64,000 nt of DNA from Aneurinibacillus sp. REN35 (GTDB taxonomy: Bacteria > Bacillota > Bacilli > Aneurinibacillales > Aneurinibacillaceae): positions 119,611-183,610 of the forward strand of contig NZ_JBFTXJ020000008.1 of NCBI RefSeq assembly GCF_041379945.2, written 5' to 3'. A model generated the notes under the pieces. It ran no database searches, was not told the origin of the DNA, and saw nothing but the letters and a program-made list of their open reading frames with translations. This document shows, piece after piece, positions 19,427 to 28,017 of this stretch. How positions within the stretch are numbered: the first letter of the stretch is position 1; each line of letters opens with the position of its first letter. Made by a program: the position numbers and the translations under genes.

Positions 19427-19647
19427 CCGGATTCCTCCTTTATCTAGAACAGCCACGCTAAAAACGTCTATTTTCTATTGTATCGGCAGCAATTTCATTT
19501 TCCTAGACGTAATTACTGGAACTTCTGGCTACTCTCTGTCTCCTATACACCTATTTTTTTTTGACTTTTGCGTTAGCTTTCTATTATTCTACCACAGATG
19601 AGCGGAACCAATATATAAATTGCATATTTTCTAAAGAACATTTACAC

Positions 19648-19675
19648 AAAAAAAGAAGCGGGAAGCCCGCTTCTT
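19648..19675 (-). terminator. Terminator after the 80-residue protein gene
   Basis: Minus strand AGAAGCGGG-CTT-CCCGCTTCT followed by seven T, a few bases past the stop at 19679. Confidence 0.9.
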
Positions 19676-19678
19676 ACC

Positions 19679-19921
19679 TTAACACCAACCCCAGTCGCAA
19701 TCATCCACATAACTGGATGGATGAACCGTATCCGCTTGATCAAGCCGAAAAATACGCTGCTGGTCTACTGCATATCCGGCATTCATCGTACAGGAGCCTC
19801 CATCAAATGGAATGTGGCCAATTTCTTGCCCATTCAGTGTCAGGACAATGCAATCTTCCGTCACTTCACCGCGCACTTTGTTCGTGACATCAATCCGGCT
19901 TACATCAGAATGTTGTGACAT
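19679..19921 (-). CDS. Small conserved-looking protein of unknown function
   Basis: An 80-residue protein (MSQHSDVSRIDVTNKVRGEV...) without signal peptide. Short beta-type stretches (DCIVLTLNGQEIGHIPF) are followed by a polar region and an unusual C-terminus, DDCDWGWC, containing Trp and two Cys. A GGAGGG ribosome site sits 8 bases before the ATG, and a perfect terminator follows, so it is a real transcription unit. Possible small Cys-mediated metal or redox binding is only a guess. Confidence 0.7.
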   Translation of the reverse strand: MSQHSDVSRIDVTNKVRGEVTEDCIVLTLNGQEIGHIPFDGGSCTMNAGYAVDQQRIFRLDQADTVHPSSYVDDCDWGWC

Positions 19922-19993
19922 GTAGATCCCTCCGATTACGTAGAATACTCATAGTATGCCGAGACCTGCAGTTTTTTACACGTATCTTACCAC

Positions 19994-20030
19994 TAAAAAA
20001 ACGGCTTTAAACAAGAAAAGCCGTTTTTTT
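19994..20030. terminator. Terminator after gcvH
   Basis: ACGGCTTT-loop-AAAGCCGT with T7 on each strand, 11 bases past the gcvH stop. Confidence 0.85.
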
Positions 20031-20040
20031 AAACATTTAT

Positions 20041-20421
20041 TTACTCTTGTACCATTTCTTCATATGCTTTTGCATCCATTAGCTTGTTCAATTCGCTATC
20101 GTCAGCAAGCTCAATAACAACCATCCATGCGTTTTCATATGGGGATTCATTCACAAGCTCTGGAGAATCTTCAAGATCACCATTGACCTCGATGACTTTA
20201 CCGCTAAGCGGTGCATACAACTCCGATACGGTTTTAACAGATTCTACGCTGCCAAATGGCTGATCCTGCTTCATCTCATCTCCTACAGCAGGAAGCTCTA
20301 CAAACACAATATCACCTAACTCTGATTGGGCAAAGTCGGTAATGCCGATGTGAGCTTTATTTCCCTCAATACGCACCCATTCATGTTCTTTGCTGTATTT
20401 CAAATTTGTTGGTAAATTCAT
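20041..20421 (-). CDS. gcvH: Glycine cleavage system H protein
   Basis: A 126-residue GcvH. The lipoyl-attachment lysine is Lys63 in [14 protein letters not shown], and the lead YSKEHEWVR and [19 protein letters not shown] are family hallmarks. It shuttles the aminomethyl group in glycine cleavage and, in bacilli, also acts as a lipoyl relay to other complexes. ATG at 20421 is chosen over an upstream extension because GAGGAGG precedes it. No gcvT or gcvP is nearby, as in B. subtilis where gcvH stands apart. It is probably co-transcribed with the thioredoxin-like gene 35 bases upstream. Confidence 0.95.
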   Translation of the reverse strand: MNLPTNLKYSKEHEWVRIEGNKAHIGITDFAQSELGDIVFVELPAVGDEMKQDQPFGSVESVKTVSELYAPLSGKVIEVNGDLEDSPELVNESPYENAWMVVIELADDSELNKLMDAKAYEEMVQE

Positions 20422-20455
20422 TGTTTTTGATTCCTCCTCATATACAGTCGGATTA

Positions 20456-20905
20456 TTACCCCTCTTCTGTTGTAAGCACACGACCCAGACGCTTCTCAAG
20501 CATTTTCAGACCTTTTTCACCGGCTTGATAGTGACGCAAATTCTGGTCTGCATCGAAGAGGTAATACGCTGGCACATATTGATTTTGATAGGCGTCTACC
20601 AGCTTATAGTCGTTATCAATAGCAACCGGATGAATCAGCTCATACCGCTCAATCGCTTCCTTCACCGGATCAATCTCCATATCCTTCTGCGAGCGCGGCA
20701 TATGAACGCTAACGACACGAAGTCCTTGATCCTTATAACGGTCACGCCATTCATTGAGCTGCGGCAGCGTCTCCTTGCAGGCATGACAGCTAATTGACCA
20801 ATAATGAATCAACGTTGGTGCACCTTTCAGTTCCGCTTTTGCTACTACGCCGTTCACCCATTCTGTAACACCGGTAAACTCCGGCATCTGCTCCCGTAAT
20901 TTCAT
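20456..20905 (-). CDS. TlpA-like thioredoxin-fold protein
   Basis: A 149-residue thioredoxin-fold protein of the TlpA/redoxin group. The redox pair is Cys40-His-Ala-Cys43 in [15 protein letters not shown], and the cis-Pro region is [10 protein letters not shown]. No signal peptide or anchor is present, unlike the extracellular ResA/StoA proteins, so this is a cytoplasmic TlpA-like protein. AAAGGAGG precedes the ATG. It lies directly upstream of gcvH in the same direction. The partner protein is unknown; lipoyl or methionine-oxidation partners are possible but not shown. Confidence 0.85.
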   Translation of the reverse strand: MKLREQMPEFTGVTEWVNGVVAKAELKGAPTLIHYWSISCHACKETLPQLNEWRDRYKDQGLRVVSVHMPRSQKDMEIDPVKEAIERYELIHPVAIDNDYKLVDAYQNQYVPAYYLFDADQNLRHYQAGEKGLKMLEKRLGRVLTTEEG

Positions 20906-21022
20906 GTATGGCTCCTCCTTTGTAACATCATATGATAAGGCTATTCTTCCACTTTCTCAGTATAAGAATAAAGCCTTCGGAGTATGCGCAGAAACAAGAA
21001 ATATTATACAGGTATATTGTCA

Positions 21023-21058
21023 AAAAGGACCTAACAATTTCGCAAAAGTTAGGTCCTC
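21023..21058 (-). terminator. Terminator after the peroxiredoxin gene
   Basis: Minus strand AGGACCTAAC-loop-GTTAGGTCCT followed by five T. Confidence 0.85.
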
Positions 21059-21113
21059 TTCATTCTTACTTACCTTAGATGTAAGGCGTATAAGCCTCGT
21101 GCAAGAATCAATC

Positions 21114-21653
21114 TTACAGGTTAGCTTGTCCTGGCTTCCAGTTAGCTGGGCACAGGCCGCCGGATTGGAATGCTTGCAGCACGCGAAGTGTTTCATCTAC
21201 GCTGCGGCCAACATCATTGTGGTGAACAACGGAATATTTCAATACGCCTTCTGGATCGATGATGAACAGACCGCGCAATGCGATACCTTGTTCTTCAATC
21301 AATACGCCGTAGTCACGAGAAACTTTATGAGTGAGGTCAGCTGCAATTGGGAAGTTCAGCTTGCCAAGACCATTCTCATCACGGGATGTATTGATCCATG
21401 CGCGGTGAGAGAATTTGCTGTCTGTGCTTACAGCCAGTACTTCCGTATCAAGCTCAGCAAACTGTTCGAAAGCATCGCTCATTGCTGTGATTTCTGTTGG
21501 GCATACGAAAGTGAAGTCAAGCGGATAGAAGAACATTACCAGCCATTTTCCTTTGTAGTCAGACAGTTTTACACTACCAAAGTTCTCGCCATCTCCTAGT
21601 GCTGTCTCCATTTCGAAATCTGGAGCCGGTAAACCAACAATACGTTCTGCCAT
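21114..21653 (-). CDS. 2-Cys peroxiredoxin (YkuU type)
   Basis: A 179-residue typical 2-Cys peroxiredoxin that reduces peroxides. Peroxidatic Cys51 lies in [10 protein letters not shown], resolving Cys168 in [11 protein letters not shown]. The start [16 protein letters not shown] and GLFIIDPEG closely match the B. subtilis YkuU branch rather than AhpC. AGGAGG precedes the ATG. It is a monocistronic unit with a near-perfect SigA promoter and an adjoining palindrome, and ends in a strong terminator. Confidence 0.93.
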   Translation of the reverse strand: MAERIVGLPAPDFEMETALGDGENFGSVKLSDYKGKWLVMFFYPLDFTFVCPTEITAMSDAFEQFAELDTEVLAVSTDSKFSHRAWINTSRDENGLGKLNFPIAADLTHKVSRDYGVLIEEQGIALRGLFIIDPEGVLKYSVVHHNDVGRSVDETLRVLQAFQSGGLCPANWKPGQANL

Positions 21654-21729
21654 ATGTAACTACCTCCTAATATAGAAATATTCTAATCCAGGCGAACCTG
21701 GAATAGTGAATGTTTCCGTTTCTTCTTAC

Positions 21730-21758
21730 ATCATAACAAGCCTCAAGATGATAGTCAA
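21730..21758 (-). promoter_or_regulatory. SigA-type promoter of the peroxiredoxin gene
   Basis: Minus strand TTGACT (21753-21758), 17-base spacer, TATGAT (21730-21735). It is one of the best SigA matches in the window. Confidence 0.7.
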
Positions 21759-21770
21759 TACAAAATTGTA
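21759..21770. promoter_or_regulatory. Palindrome abutting the peroxiredoxin -35 (putative operator)
   Basis: TACAAAATTGTA, a perfect palindrome directly next to the -35 box. It shares its ACAAAATTGT core with the palindrome upstream of suf (15596-15615). It does not fit the usual PerR box well. Confidence 0.45.
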
Positions 21771-21847
21771 ATAATTTTAATTAAGCTTGTTGTGTTTTTA
21801 TTCGCTGCTAAATTCAAGGATAACGCACATCACGTAACATGTGCAAT

Positions 21848-23041
21848 TTACCCTAAAAGTATTCCTGATTCTTTAATGCGCAAAATAACTTCTCGCAAAA
21901 CCTCAGGCGGCCTTACTAGAGCAATACGGACATATCCTTCTCCCTGCGCTCCAAAAGCATTGCCTGGAATAACAACCACGCCCGTTTTTTCAAGCAATTC
22001 AAAGGCAAACTGCTCCGATGTCCATCCTTTGGGAATAGGCGCCCAAATAAACATGGTTGCTTTCGGCTTTGGGATATTCCAGCCGATGGCTGCAAGTCCA
22101 TCTACAAGAACATCACGCCGCTCCTGGTATGTCGCCGCATTCTTATTCTCATCAGGATGCAACATATCATGCTCCATGGCTACGACCGCAGCTTCCTGCA
22201 CAGCCAAAAATACACCATAGTCAATATTGGATTTAATAACGGCAAGCGGCTTGATCACTTCTCGATTTCCAACTACATATCCGATTCGGCAGCCTGCCAT
22301 ATTGAAGCTTTTGGATAATGAATTAAATTCAACGCCAATTTCCTTCGCACCAGGAGTCTCTAGAAAGCTTGACGGACGGTAGCCGTCAAAGGCAAGCTCT
22401 GAATACGCCAGATCGTGCGCTACAATCAGTTGATTCTCTTTCGCAAATGCAACGACCTCTGCAAAAAACTCATCCGTCGCTATCGCAGCCACCGGATTGT
22501 TCGGGTAGTTCATTACCATCAGCTTCGCACGCTGCTTAATATCGGCCGGAATATTCGAAAAATCCGGAAGAAACCCATTCTCTTCACGCAACGGCAGCGG
22601 ATAAATCTCTCCACCGGCAAGTGTTACACTGGCAAAATAAATCGGATACCCCGGGTCCGGTACAAGCACAACATCCCCGGGATCGATCCACCCCTGCGCC
22701 AGATGAGCGAGACCGTCCTGAGAACCCATTAGAGACAGCACTTCTGTTTGGGCATCAAGCGCAACACCGAAGCGGTGATGATACCATTTAGCTGTGGTCT
22801 CCCGGAAACGAACCGACCCTTCTGAGGTTGGATACCCGTAGTTCTCTGGCTTCTGTACCGCCTGCGCCAGCGCTTCCATTACAAGCGGAGAAGGCGGTTG
22901 ATCGGGACTGCCGATCCCTAAATCAATTACATTTATACCTTGTGCCTGGATATTCTGCTTCCGCAGGTTCATCTCCGTAAAGATGGCGGATGAGAGATTG
23001 GACAGGCGTTCTGCCGGACGAATATTATGTAACGTTTTCAT
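21848..23041 (-). CDS. Class I PLP aminotransferase (LL-diaminopimelate aminotransferase-like)
   Basis: A 397-residue fold-type I aminotransferase. The PLP lysine is in SLSKSFNMAGCRIGY (about residue 240), with NYPNNPVAA and HDLAYSELAFDGY before it and RIALV near the C-terminus. The opening DLGIGSPDQPP and the overall pattern match Bacillales proteins annotated as LL-diaminopimelate aminotransferase or PatA-like enzymes. The true substrate cannot be assigned by reading. GGGGAGAG precedes the ATG. It follows the Spx-like gene by 12 bases, so the two form an operon. Confidence 0.85.
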   Translation of the reverse strand: MKTLHNIRPAERLSNLSSAIFTEMNLRKQNIQAQGINVIDLGIGSPDQPPSPLVMEALAQAVQKPENYGYPTSEGSVRFRETTAKWYHHRFGVALDAQTEVLSLMGSQDGLAHLAQGWIDPGDVVLVPDPGYPIYFASVTLAGGEIYPLPLREENGFLPDFSNIPADIKQRAKLMVMNYPNNPVAAIATDEFFAEVVAFAKENQLIVAHDLAYSELAFDGYRPSSFLETPGAKEIGVEFNSLSKSFNMAGCRIGYVVGNREVIKPLAVIKSNIDYGVFLAVQEAAVVAMEHDMLHPDENKNAATYQERRDVLVDGLAAIGWNIPKPKATMFIWAPIPKGWTSEQFAFELLEKTGVVVIPGNAFGAQGEGYVRIALVRPPEVLREVILRIKESGILLG

Positions 23042-23053
23042 GGAGTCTCTCCC

Positions 23054-23413
23054 CTATTTCCACGTTTTCTCCATCGTTTCCTCTTTAAATCCAACCGTTG
23101 TTTTATTGTCATTGACAAGCAACGGACGCTTAATCAACTTTCCGTCTGAAGCAAGCAAGTCCAGCATCTCTTCATCTGACATATCCTTGAGCCGATCCTT
23201 TAAGCCAAGTTCCCGATACGATTGACCGCTTGTATTAAAAAACTTCTTCAGATCAAGTCCACTCTGCTGCCAATAGGTACGAAGCTGTTCCTTTGTTGGA
23301 GGCTGCTCTACAATCGGTACCTCATGATAAGCAATCCCCTCTTCATCCAGCCACTTTTTTGCTTTGCGGCATGTTCCACACTTGTTGTATAGATACGCTG
23401 TCACCTCTGTCAT
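23054..23413 (-). CDS. Spx/MgsR/ArsC-family protein (YusI-like)
   Basis: A 119-residue ArsC-fold protein with a redox pair Cys12-Gly-Thr-Cys15 in YLYNKCGTCRKAKKWL, and the KRPLLVND block typical of the family near residue 95. The size and CxxC fit the YusI branch of Spx/MgsR-type proteins; transcription-factor Spx itself keeps a conserved RPI region interacting with RNA polymerase that I cannot confirm here. ATG at 23413 is chosen for AAAGGAGGA ahead of it. It leads the aminotransferase gene. Confidence 0.85.
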   Translation of the reverse strand: MTEVTAYLYNKCGTCRKAKKWLDEEGIAYHEVPIVEQPPTKEQLRTYWQQSGLDLKKFFNTSGQSYRELGLKDRLKDMSDEEMLDLLASDGKLIKRPLLVNDNKTTVGFKEETMEKTWK

Positions 23414-23447
23414 ATATCTATATCCTCCTTTTCTATAGAATAGCATA

Positions 23448-23475
23448 AGAAAAACGGTATGCAAAAGAGCATACC
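23448..23475 (-). terminator. Terminator after btuD
   Basis: Minus strand GGTATGC-TCTTTT-GCATACC followed by GTTTTTCTT, 20 bases beyond the btuD stop. Confidence 0.8.
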
Positions 23476-23495
23476 ATGAGATAAAATCCTAGCAT

Positions 23496-24272
23496 TTATA
23501 GTGATCGCTCAAGAAGAATTTGCGGAATTTGCAAGTTCGGATGCGGCACAATAATAGGGGTAACTCCATACACATCTGATAGCGTCTTAGCTTCCATAAT
23601 TTCATGGATGGTACCGCTATGCGTGATTGCGCCCTCTCCCATTAAAATCAGTCGGTCACAATACTGCGCCGCCAAATTCAAGTCATGCAGGACCAATACC
23701 GCCGTTCCATCCGTCTCCTTGCGCCATGTGCGTACAAGATTGAGAATCGCAATCTGATATCCGATATCTAGATACGTAGTCGGTTCATCAAGCAGCAGGA
23801 TTTCCGGCTCCTGCGCCATGGCACAAGCAATGGAAACCCGCTGGCGTTCCCCACCGCTAAGCTGCTCCAATAATCTGCAGGCCATCCCTTCTAAACCGGT
23901 CCGCACGAGGGCATGCTGCACAGCCGCCTCATCCTCTGCAGCATTGCGCCGAAAAAGACTCCGATATGGATATCTTCCCATGGCTACCGCCTCTTCAACT
24001 GTAATCGGCAGCGGCAGAAGACCATCCTGACTCACAACAGCCATCTTGCGGGCCAACATTTTCGAGGAATAGGAAGCCAGTGGTTTATGATCAATCTGTA
24101 TCTCTCCGGTGTCAGGGGTTAGAAGACGGGAGATCACCTTCACCAGCGAAGACTTCCCAGACCCGTTCGGGCCGATAATTCCTACTGTTTCGCCTTTTTG
24201 CACCTGAAATCTGATGTCTGATAATATTTGCCGTTGTCCAATGCGCAAGGATACGTCCGCTACTTCAATCAA
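23496..24272 (-). CDS. btuD: Corrinoid ABC transporter ATPase (BtuD/FecE type)
   Basis: A 258-residue ABC ATPase of the iron-siderophore/B12 class. Walker A GPNGSGKSSL is near residue 40, the signature LSGGERQRVSIA about 137 and Walker B EILLLDEPTTYLDIGYQ after it. The start is TTG at 24272, with GGGGGG 8 bases before it. Cobalamin is inferred as substrate because the operon (btuF-btuC-btuD) begins with a cobalamin riboswitch. It is the last gene of the unit, followed by a terminator. Confidence 0.88.
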   Translation of the reverse strand: MIEVADVSLRIGQRQILSDIRFQVQKGETVGIIGPNGSGKSSLVKVISRLLTPDTGEIQIDHKPLASYSSKMLARKMAVVSQDGLLPLPITVEEAVAMGRYPYRSLFRRNAAEDEAAVQHALVRTGLEGMACRLLEQLSGGERQRVSIACAMAQEPEILLLDEPTTYLDIGYQIAILNLVRTWRKETDGTAVLVLHDLNLAAQYCDRLILMGEGAITHSGTIHEIMEAKTLSDVYGVTPIIVPHPNLQIPQILLERSL

Positions 24273-24316
24273 TCCGAGTGCCCCCCAGCATAATCCTTTA
24301 TCATTCTACGCTCTTT

Positions 24317-25378
24317 TTAAAAAAACAGCCGTCTGCGCTTGCGCAGCAAATAACCGAAAAACGGTGCGCCCAAAAAGGCAGTGATAACCCCAATTGGCAG
24401 CTCCTGCGGCTCCATTAGCGTACGGGCGAGCGTATCAGCCGCAATTAACAGGATCGCTCCTGCGACAGCCGATACCGGAAGCAGGACACGATGATCGGAA
24501 CCCACAATCGCACGCATCATATGCGGAACAATCAATCCAACGAAGCCAATTACGCCGGACACCGCTACCGCAGCTCCTGCTGTCAGTGAGGCCGCTAGCA
24601 GAACAATCAGCCGCGTCCGTCCCACATTCATGCCCAGATGGTGTGCCTTCTGCTCTCCAAGCGCGAGCAGATTCAACTCGCCTGCAAATAAAAAGATAAG
24701 CACACCGCCGGCAAGAATATAAGGAGCGATGGCAATGCCGGAAGACCAATCGCTCAGCGACAAGCTCCCCATCAGCCAATACAAAATACGCTGCATCTTC
24801 TCACCGGATATCGACATGATAAGAGATAACCCGGCTCCAAGAAATGCTTGTACTACGACCCCAGATAATAGAAGCGTCTCAATCTGCACCTTACCGGCAA
24901 CATAGGCAAGCCGATATACAATAAATAATGTGCCAATCCCGCACACAAAGGCTACGAGCGGCAGCGTCCACTGCCCGAAAATTGCCAGCCCTTGTCCAAA
25001 TAAAATGAAGGACGCTGCCCCAAGTGAAGCGCCGGATGATACGCCGAGAATATAGGGATCAGCGAGCGGATTGCGCAGCACTCCCTGATATGCAGCACCT
25101 GCTAGCGCCAACGCCGCCCCGACTAGAATGGCCAGCAGAATACGCGGCATACGGATATTCCACACGATCACTTCAGCCGCCTGTGACCATTCCTTCTCCA
25201 CTCCGCTTACAAAAGGTAAACGGGAGAGAATGATCTTCCATACCGTATAAAAGGATAGCTCTGCACTTCCTATCGAAACACTGCCCACAATCATCACTAC
25301 AAGTATAAAAAGAAGGGGAAGCAGCCAAAATCCCAGCTTCTTCCCAAATCCTCGTTGCTCTTCCTTCAACCCCATCAT
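24317..25378 (-). CDS. btuC: Corrinoid ABC transporter permease (BtuC/FecCD type)
   Basis: A 353-residue permease of the FecCD family, with about ten membrane helices. Family marks: RMPRILLAILVGAALALAGAAYQGVLRNPLADPYILGVSSGA, then GFVGLIVPHMMR and a C-terminal PIGVITAFLGAPFF. It would form the BtuC2D2 channel. It starts a few bases after the btuF stop (two adjacent ATGs; either could be used). Substrate assignment rests on the riboswitch. Confidence 0.9.
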   Translation of the reverse strand: MMGLKEEQRGFGKKLGFWLLPLLFILVVMIVGSVSIGSAELSFYTVWKIILSRLPFVSGVEKEWSQAAEVIVWNIRMPRILLAILVGAALALAGAAYQGVLRNPLADPYILGVSSGASLGAASFILFGQGLAIFGQWTLPLVAFVCGIGTLFIVYRLAYVAGKVQIETLLLSGVVVQAFLGAGLSLIMSISGEKMQRILYWLMGSLSLSDWSSGIAIAPYILAGGVLIFLFAGELNLLALGEQKAHHLGMNVGRTRLIVLLAASLTAGAAVAVSGVIGFVGLIVPHMMRAIVGSDHRVLLPVSAVAGAILLIAADTLARTLMEPQELPIGVITAFLGAPFFGYLLRKRRRLFF

Positions 25379-25381
25379 TCC

Positions 25382-26335
25382 TTATTTCCCGAACAATTCC
25401 GGGTGCAATTCCGCAGCAATTTCTTTGAGACCTTCGGTAATGCGTGGTCCCGGACGATTAACAACATCAGAGTCAACAGCGAACACCCGACCATTTTGCA
25501 CAGCTTTTACATGCTGCCATTTTGGACGCTTCTTAATTTTTTCCGCACCCTCTTTATCATAGTAACCGTATGTGTTCAAAATGACATCGGGATTGCGCTG
25601 CAATACCTTTTCTTCGGATAGCTGCTTCCATCCTTCCAAATCTGCGGCAATGTTTTTGCCGCCTGACATCGTAATCATATCGTGGATAAATGTACCTGTA
25701 CCCGCTGTAAACAGGGATGGGTCAACTTCAACCCATACATTTGGCCGCTTATCTTCGGCTACGGACTCTACTTTCTTTTTCACAGCTTCTACATCAGCCT
25801 TCATCTTATTCACTACATCAGCCGCTTTTGCATCATTGCCGGTTGCCTTACCGATCATCTCAATGGAAGTATAAATTTCATCAAAGTTTTTTGCTTCCAT
25901 CACGACAACAGGAAGACCCGTTTTGCGCAAGGCATCAACCGCTTCCCCATTCCCGGTATCCGCAAGAATCAGATCCGGCTCTAGGGAAACGACCTTTTCC
26001 ATATTAACTTTAAGATCACCGACTTTTTCTTTCTTTGTTACTTCCTCAGGATAGTTATCATAATTAGACACGCCTACGACCTTGTCGCCTGCACCCACTG
26101 CGTAAGCAATCTCTGTCGTACTCGGTATAATGGATACGATGCGCTCAGGCTTCTTCTCAAGCGTAACCTCTGTTCCTGTACCATCCTTAATAGTAAGTGG
26201 AAACTTCCCCGGTGCCTGGGCAGTTTCCCCACCGGCAGGTTGCTGTTCGCCTGACGGGGTAGACGCAGTGTTACCGCAGGCCGCAAGCAAAACAAGCAGC
26301 AGCGCCGCTAAGATCAATGATGTGTATCGTTTCAT
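25382..26335 (-). CDS. btuF: Corrinoid-binding lipoprotein (BtuF type)
   Basis: A 317-residue periplasmic-binding-protein-like lipoprotein. The signal peptide ends in the lipobox LLAACGN (Cys about residue 19), followed by a Ser/Pro/Gly-rich linker. The fold is that of class III binding proteins: PERIVSIIPSTTEIAYAVGAGDKVVGVSNYDNYP, typical of BtuF-type proteins. ATG at 26335 is used because AGGAG lies before it. It leads the btuFCD operon under a cobalamin riboswitch, so it should bring corrinoids to the permease. Confidence 0.9.
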   Translation of the reverse strand: MKRYTSLILAALLLVLLAACGNTASTPSGEQQPAGGETAQAPGKFPLTIKDGTGTEVTLEKKPERIVSIIPSTTEIAYAVGAGDKVVGVSNYDNYPEEVTKKEKVGDLKVNMEKVVSLEPDLILADTGNGEAVDALRKTGLPVVVMEAKNFDEIYTSIEMIGKATGNDAKAADVVNKMKADVEAVKKKVESVAEDKRPNVWVEVDPSLFTAGTGTFIHDMITMSGGKNIAADLEGWKQLSEEKVLQRNPDVILNTYGYYDKEGAEKIKKRPKWQHVKAVQNGRVFAVDSDVVNRPGPRITEGLKEIAAELHPELFGK

Positions 26336-26360
26336 TCTCCCCACTCCTATGCTCTGAACT

Positions 26361-26396
26361 AAAATAAAAAACCCGCTTCAGCGAGGAAGGCGGGCA
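26361..26396 (-). terminator. Riboswitch-linked terminator before btuF
   Basis: Minus-strand hairpin CCCGCCTTC...GAAGCGGG followed by six T, between the cobalamin aptamer and btuF. It is the expected off-switch when corrinoid is bound. Confidence 0.85.
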
Positions 26397-26467
26397 TGTT
26401 GTGTCCGTAACAAAAGATGGTACGTCCAATACCGCCGCATTCCTTAATCCCCGAAGGCATGTGGTCG

Positions 26468-26645
26468 ACTTGGCAAACAGGCAGGTCTCCTGACTCTAAG
26501 TTCATCGTACTCTCACATCCTTCCCACACACGATAAGTGTGCAGTGGACAGCAAGGCAAAAGTACTCCCCTATTACAGTGGCGGGACCGTGACGGATTTA
26601 CACCGTGCTTCCCTATTATCTTCGCATGTGAAGACCTGTTCGCTT
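26468..26645 (-). ncRNA. Cobalamin riboswitch upstream of btuFCD
   Basis: The minus strand carries the canonical cobalamin aptamer blocks in order: AATAGGGAAGCACGG, GGTGTAAATCC, CCCGCCACTGTAA, GGAAGG and the B12 box GAGTCAGGAGACCTGCC. A terminator hairpin follows before btuF. Corrinoid binding is expected to stop transcription. The 26336-26703 gap holds this element and the terminator and no gene. Confidence 0.96.
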
Positions 26646-26703
26646 TATTATTTTTTAATTATAGGCGTACGGCCTTGATTTTACAACATCCAATGACGTG
26701 CAT

Positions 26704-27936
26704 TCAGAATAACGGCCGCTGGTATACGGTGATTGTATTTCTTCCCTGCTTTTTTGCGAAGTAAAGCGCAGAGTCGGCTTGCTGCTGCAATTCCTCTTCA
26801 GTAGATGCCGAGTCAGGATATATATCGATTCCGATACTAAGCGAGGCTGTGAGAGTCTGTCCGTCTATGATAATCGGATGAAGAGACAGGTGTTTCTGCA
26901 TATTCATAGCCTTCTCTACCGCCGCCTCTCTATCTGCACCGAACGAGAGGACAATAAACTCATCTCCCGCATACCGATACGCTTCATCCTCTGGTCCGAG
27001 CGCCTGTTGCATACTTTCTGCAATGCGACGCAGCAGCATATCTCCGACATGGTGACCATACGTATCATTAGCTTCTTTTAGTCGGTCGGAATCAATCATC
27101 AACAGTGCCAGTGACTGACCCTGCTTCTTAGCAGCATGAAGTCGATTGCGCAAATCAATTTGGAAGGCGCGACGATTCTTCAGACCTGTTAACTCATCTT
27201 TAATCGATAGCTCATAGACACGATCATAAAGTTCGGCCGTCTCTATCGCACTGGCGATTTGGGTACCGATCATCTCTAACAGTTCTTCATGCTCCTGCTT
27301 ATAGGCGAATTCCCGGTAGCTCTGTGCCGTAATCACACCTTTGACTTCATCGCGCAGAATCATCGGCACAAAAATCAATGTATTGGTGTCCTGCGCAGGG
27401 TTGCCCCAGCGCATAATCGTTTTTTCCGACGATTCTTTTTCTGTATAAATATGTATAGTACGTCTCGTCTTCAATACCTGTGAGGTAATCCCCTCGCCAA
27501 AGCGCATCTCTTCTTCATATCGTACACCATCGTCAACAGCAAACGGAATGCGGATGTATTCATCGCCTTCTCGATATAAAGCAATAAAAAAGGCATCCGT
27601 GTCCATCACACGGGATACAAGCTCAAAAGCCTGTTCATAAATCTTTTCTTTATTAAATGTCTGGGTAGACGCCTGTTGGAAATCATGCACAATTTTCAAA
27701 TGTTCAGACATCCAATGCAGCTTTTCCACTTTCGCATTTATTTCCGAAAGCTGCTGAAGCAGCGTACGATGAAGCTCTTTTTCCTTCTTCGGCAGCGGTA
27801 TTCCTTCTATTTCTTCGGCCGCAAGGTCCAATGCAGCCGATGTAAGCTTTGTCTCTTTCATCTGACGCAGCAATATAGCATATCGAGTAAGCATCCCTTC
27901 ATAGGGGGAGGAATATCCCTCACTTTTTGCACTCAC
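26704..27936 (-). CDS. GAF-GGDEF domain protein (probable diguanylate cyclase)
   Basis: A 410-residue cytoplasmic protein: helical N-terminus (about 1-85), GAF sensor domain (about 90-220) and GGDEF domain (about 240-400, ELTGLKNRRAFQIDL, LMIDSDRLKEANDTYGHHVGD). The active-site loop reads AGDEF rather than GGDEF, which may still be active, and no RxxD inhibitory site is seen five residues before it. GTG at 27936 is chosen because AAAGGAGG lies within the more upstream ATG reading, eight bases before this GTG. It probably makes c-di-GMP, countered by the HD-GYP protein at 6 kb. Confidence 0.88.
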   Translation of the reverse strand: MSAKSEGYSSPYEGMLTRYAILLRQMKETKLTSAALDLAAEEIEGIPLPKKEKELHRTLLQQLSEINAKVEKLHWMSEHLKIVHDFQQASTQTFNKEKIYEQAFELVSRVMDTDAFFIALYREGDEYIRIPFAVDDGVRYEEEMRFGEGITSQVLKTRRTIHIYTEKESSEKTIMRWGNPAQDTNTLIFVPMILRDEVKGVITAQSYREFAYKQEHEELLEMIGTQIASAIETAELYDRVYELSIKDELTGLKNRRAFQIDLRNRLHAAKKQGQSLALLMIDSDRLKEANDTYGHHVGDMLLRRIAESMQQALGPEDEAYRYAGDEFIVLSFGADREAAVEKAMNMQKHLSLHPIIIDGQTLTASLSIGIDIYPDSASTEEELQQQADSALYFAKKQGRNTITVYQRPLF

Positions 27937-27972
27937 ATTCCGTTCCTCCTTTGCATGCATATGGCAGATGCA

Positions 27973-28008
27973 AAGAAAAAAGCAGACGGTCTCACTGACC
28001 TCCTGCTT
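27973..28008 (-). terminator. Terminator after the DUF2797 gene
   Basis: Minus strand AAGCAG..GGTC-loop-GACC..CTGCTT followed by TTTTCTTT, ten bases past the stop. Confidence 0.75.
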
Positions 28009-28017
28009 CCTCTCCGA

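Noticed and set aside
19561..19887. 108-residue plus-strand frame near the small 80-residue gene
   Set aside because: Runs through the terminator and the opposite gene; a TTGACT box nearby has only a 15-base spacer to TATTAT.
20904..21599. 231-residue plus-strand frame opposite the peroxiredoxin
   Set aside because: It mirrors the peroxiredoxin gene, which has perfect motifs, promoter and terminator; no ribosome site on the plus side.
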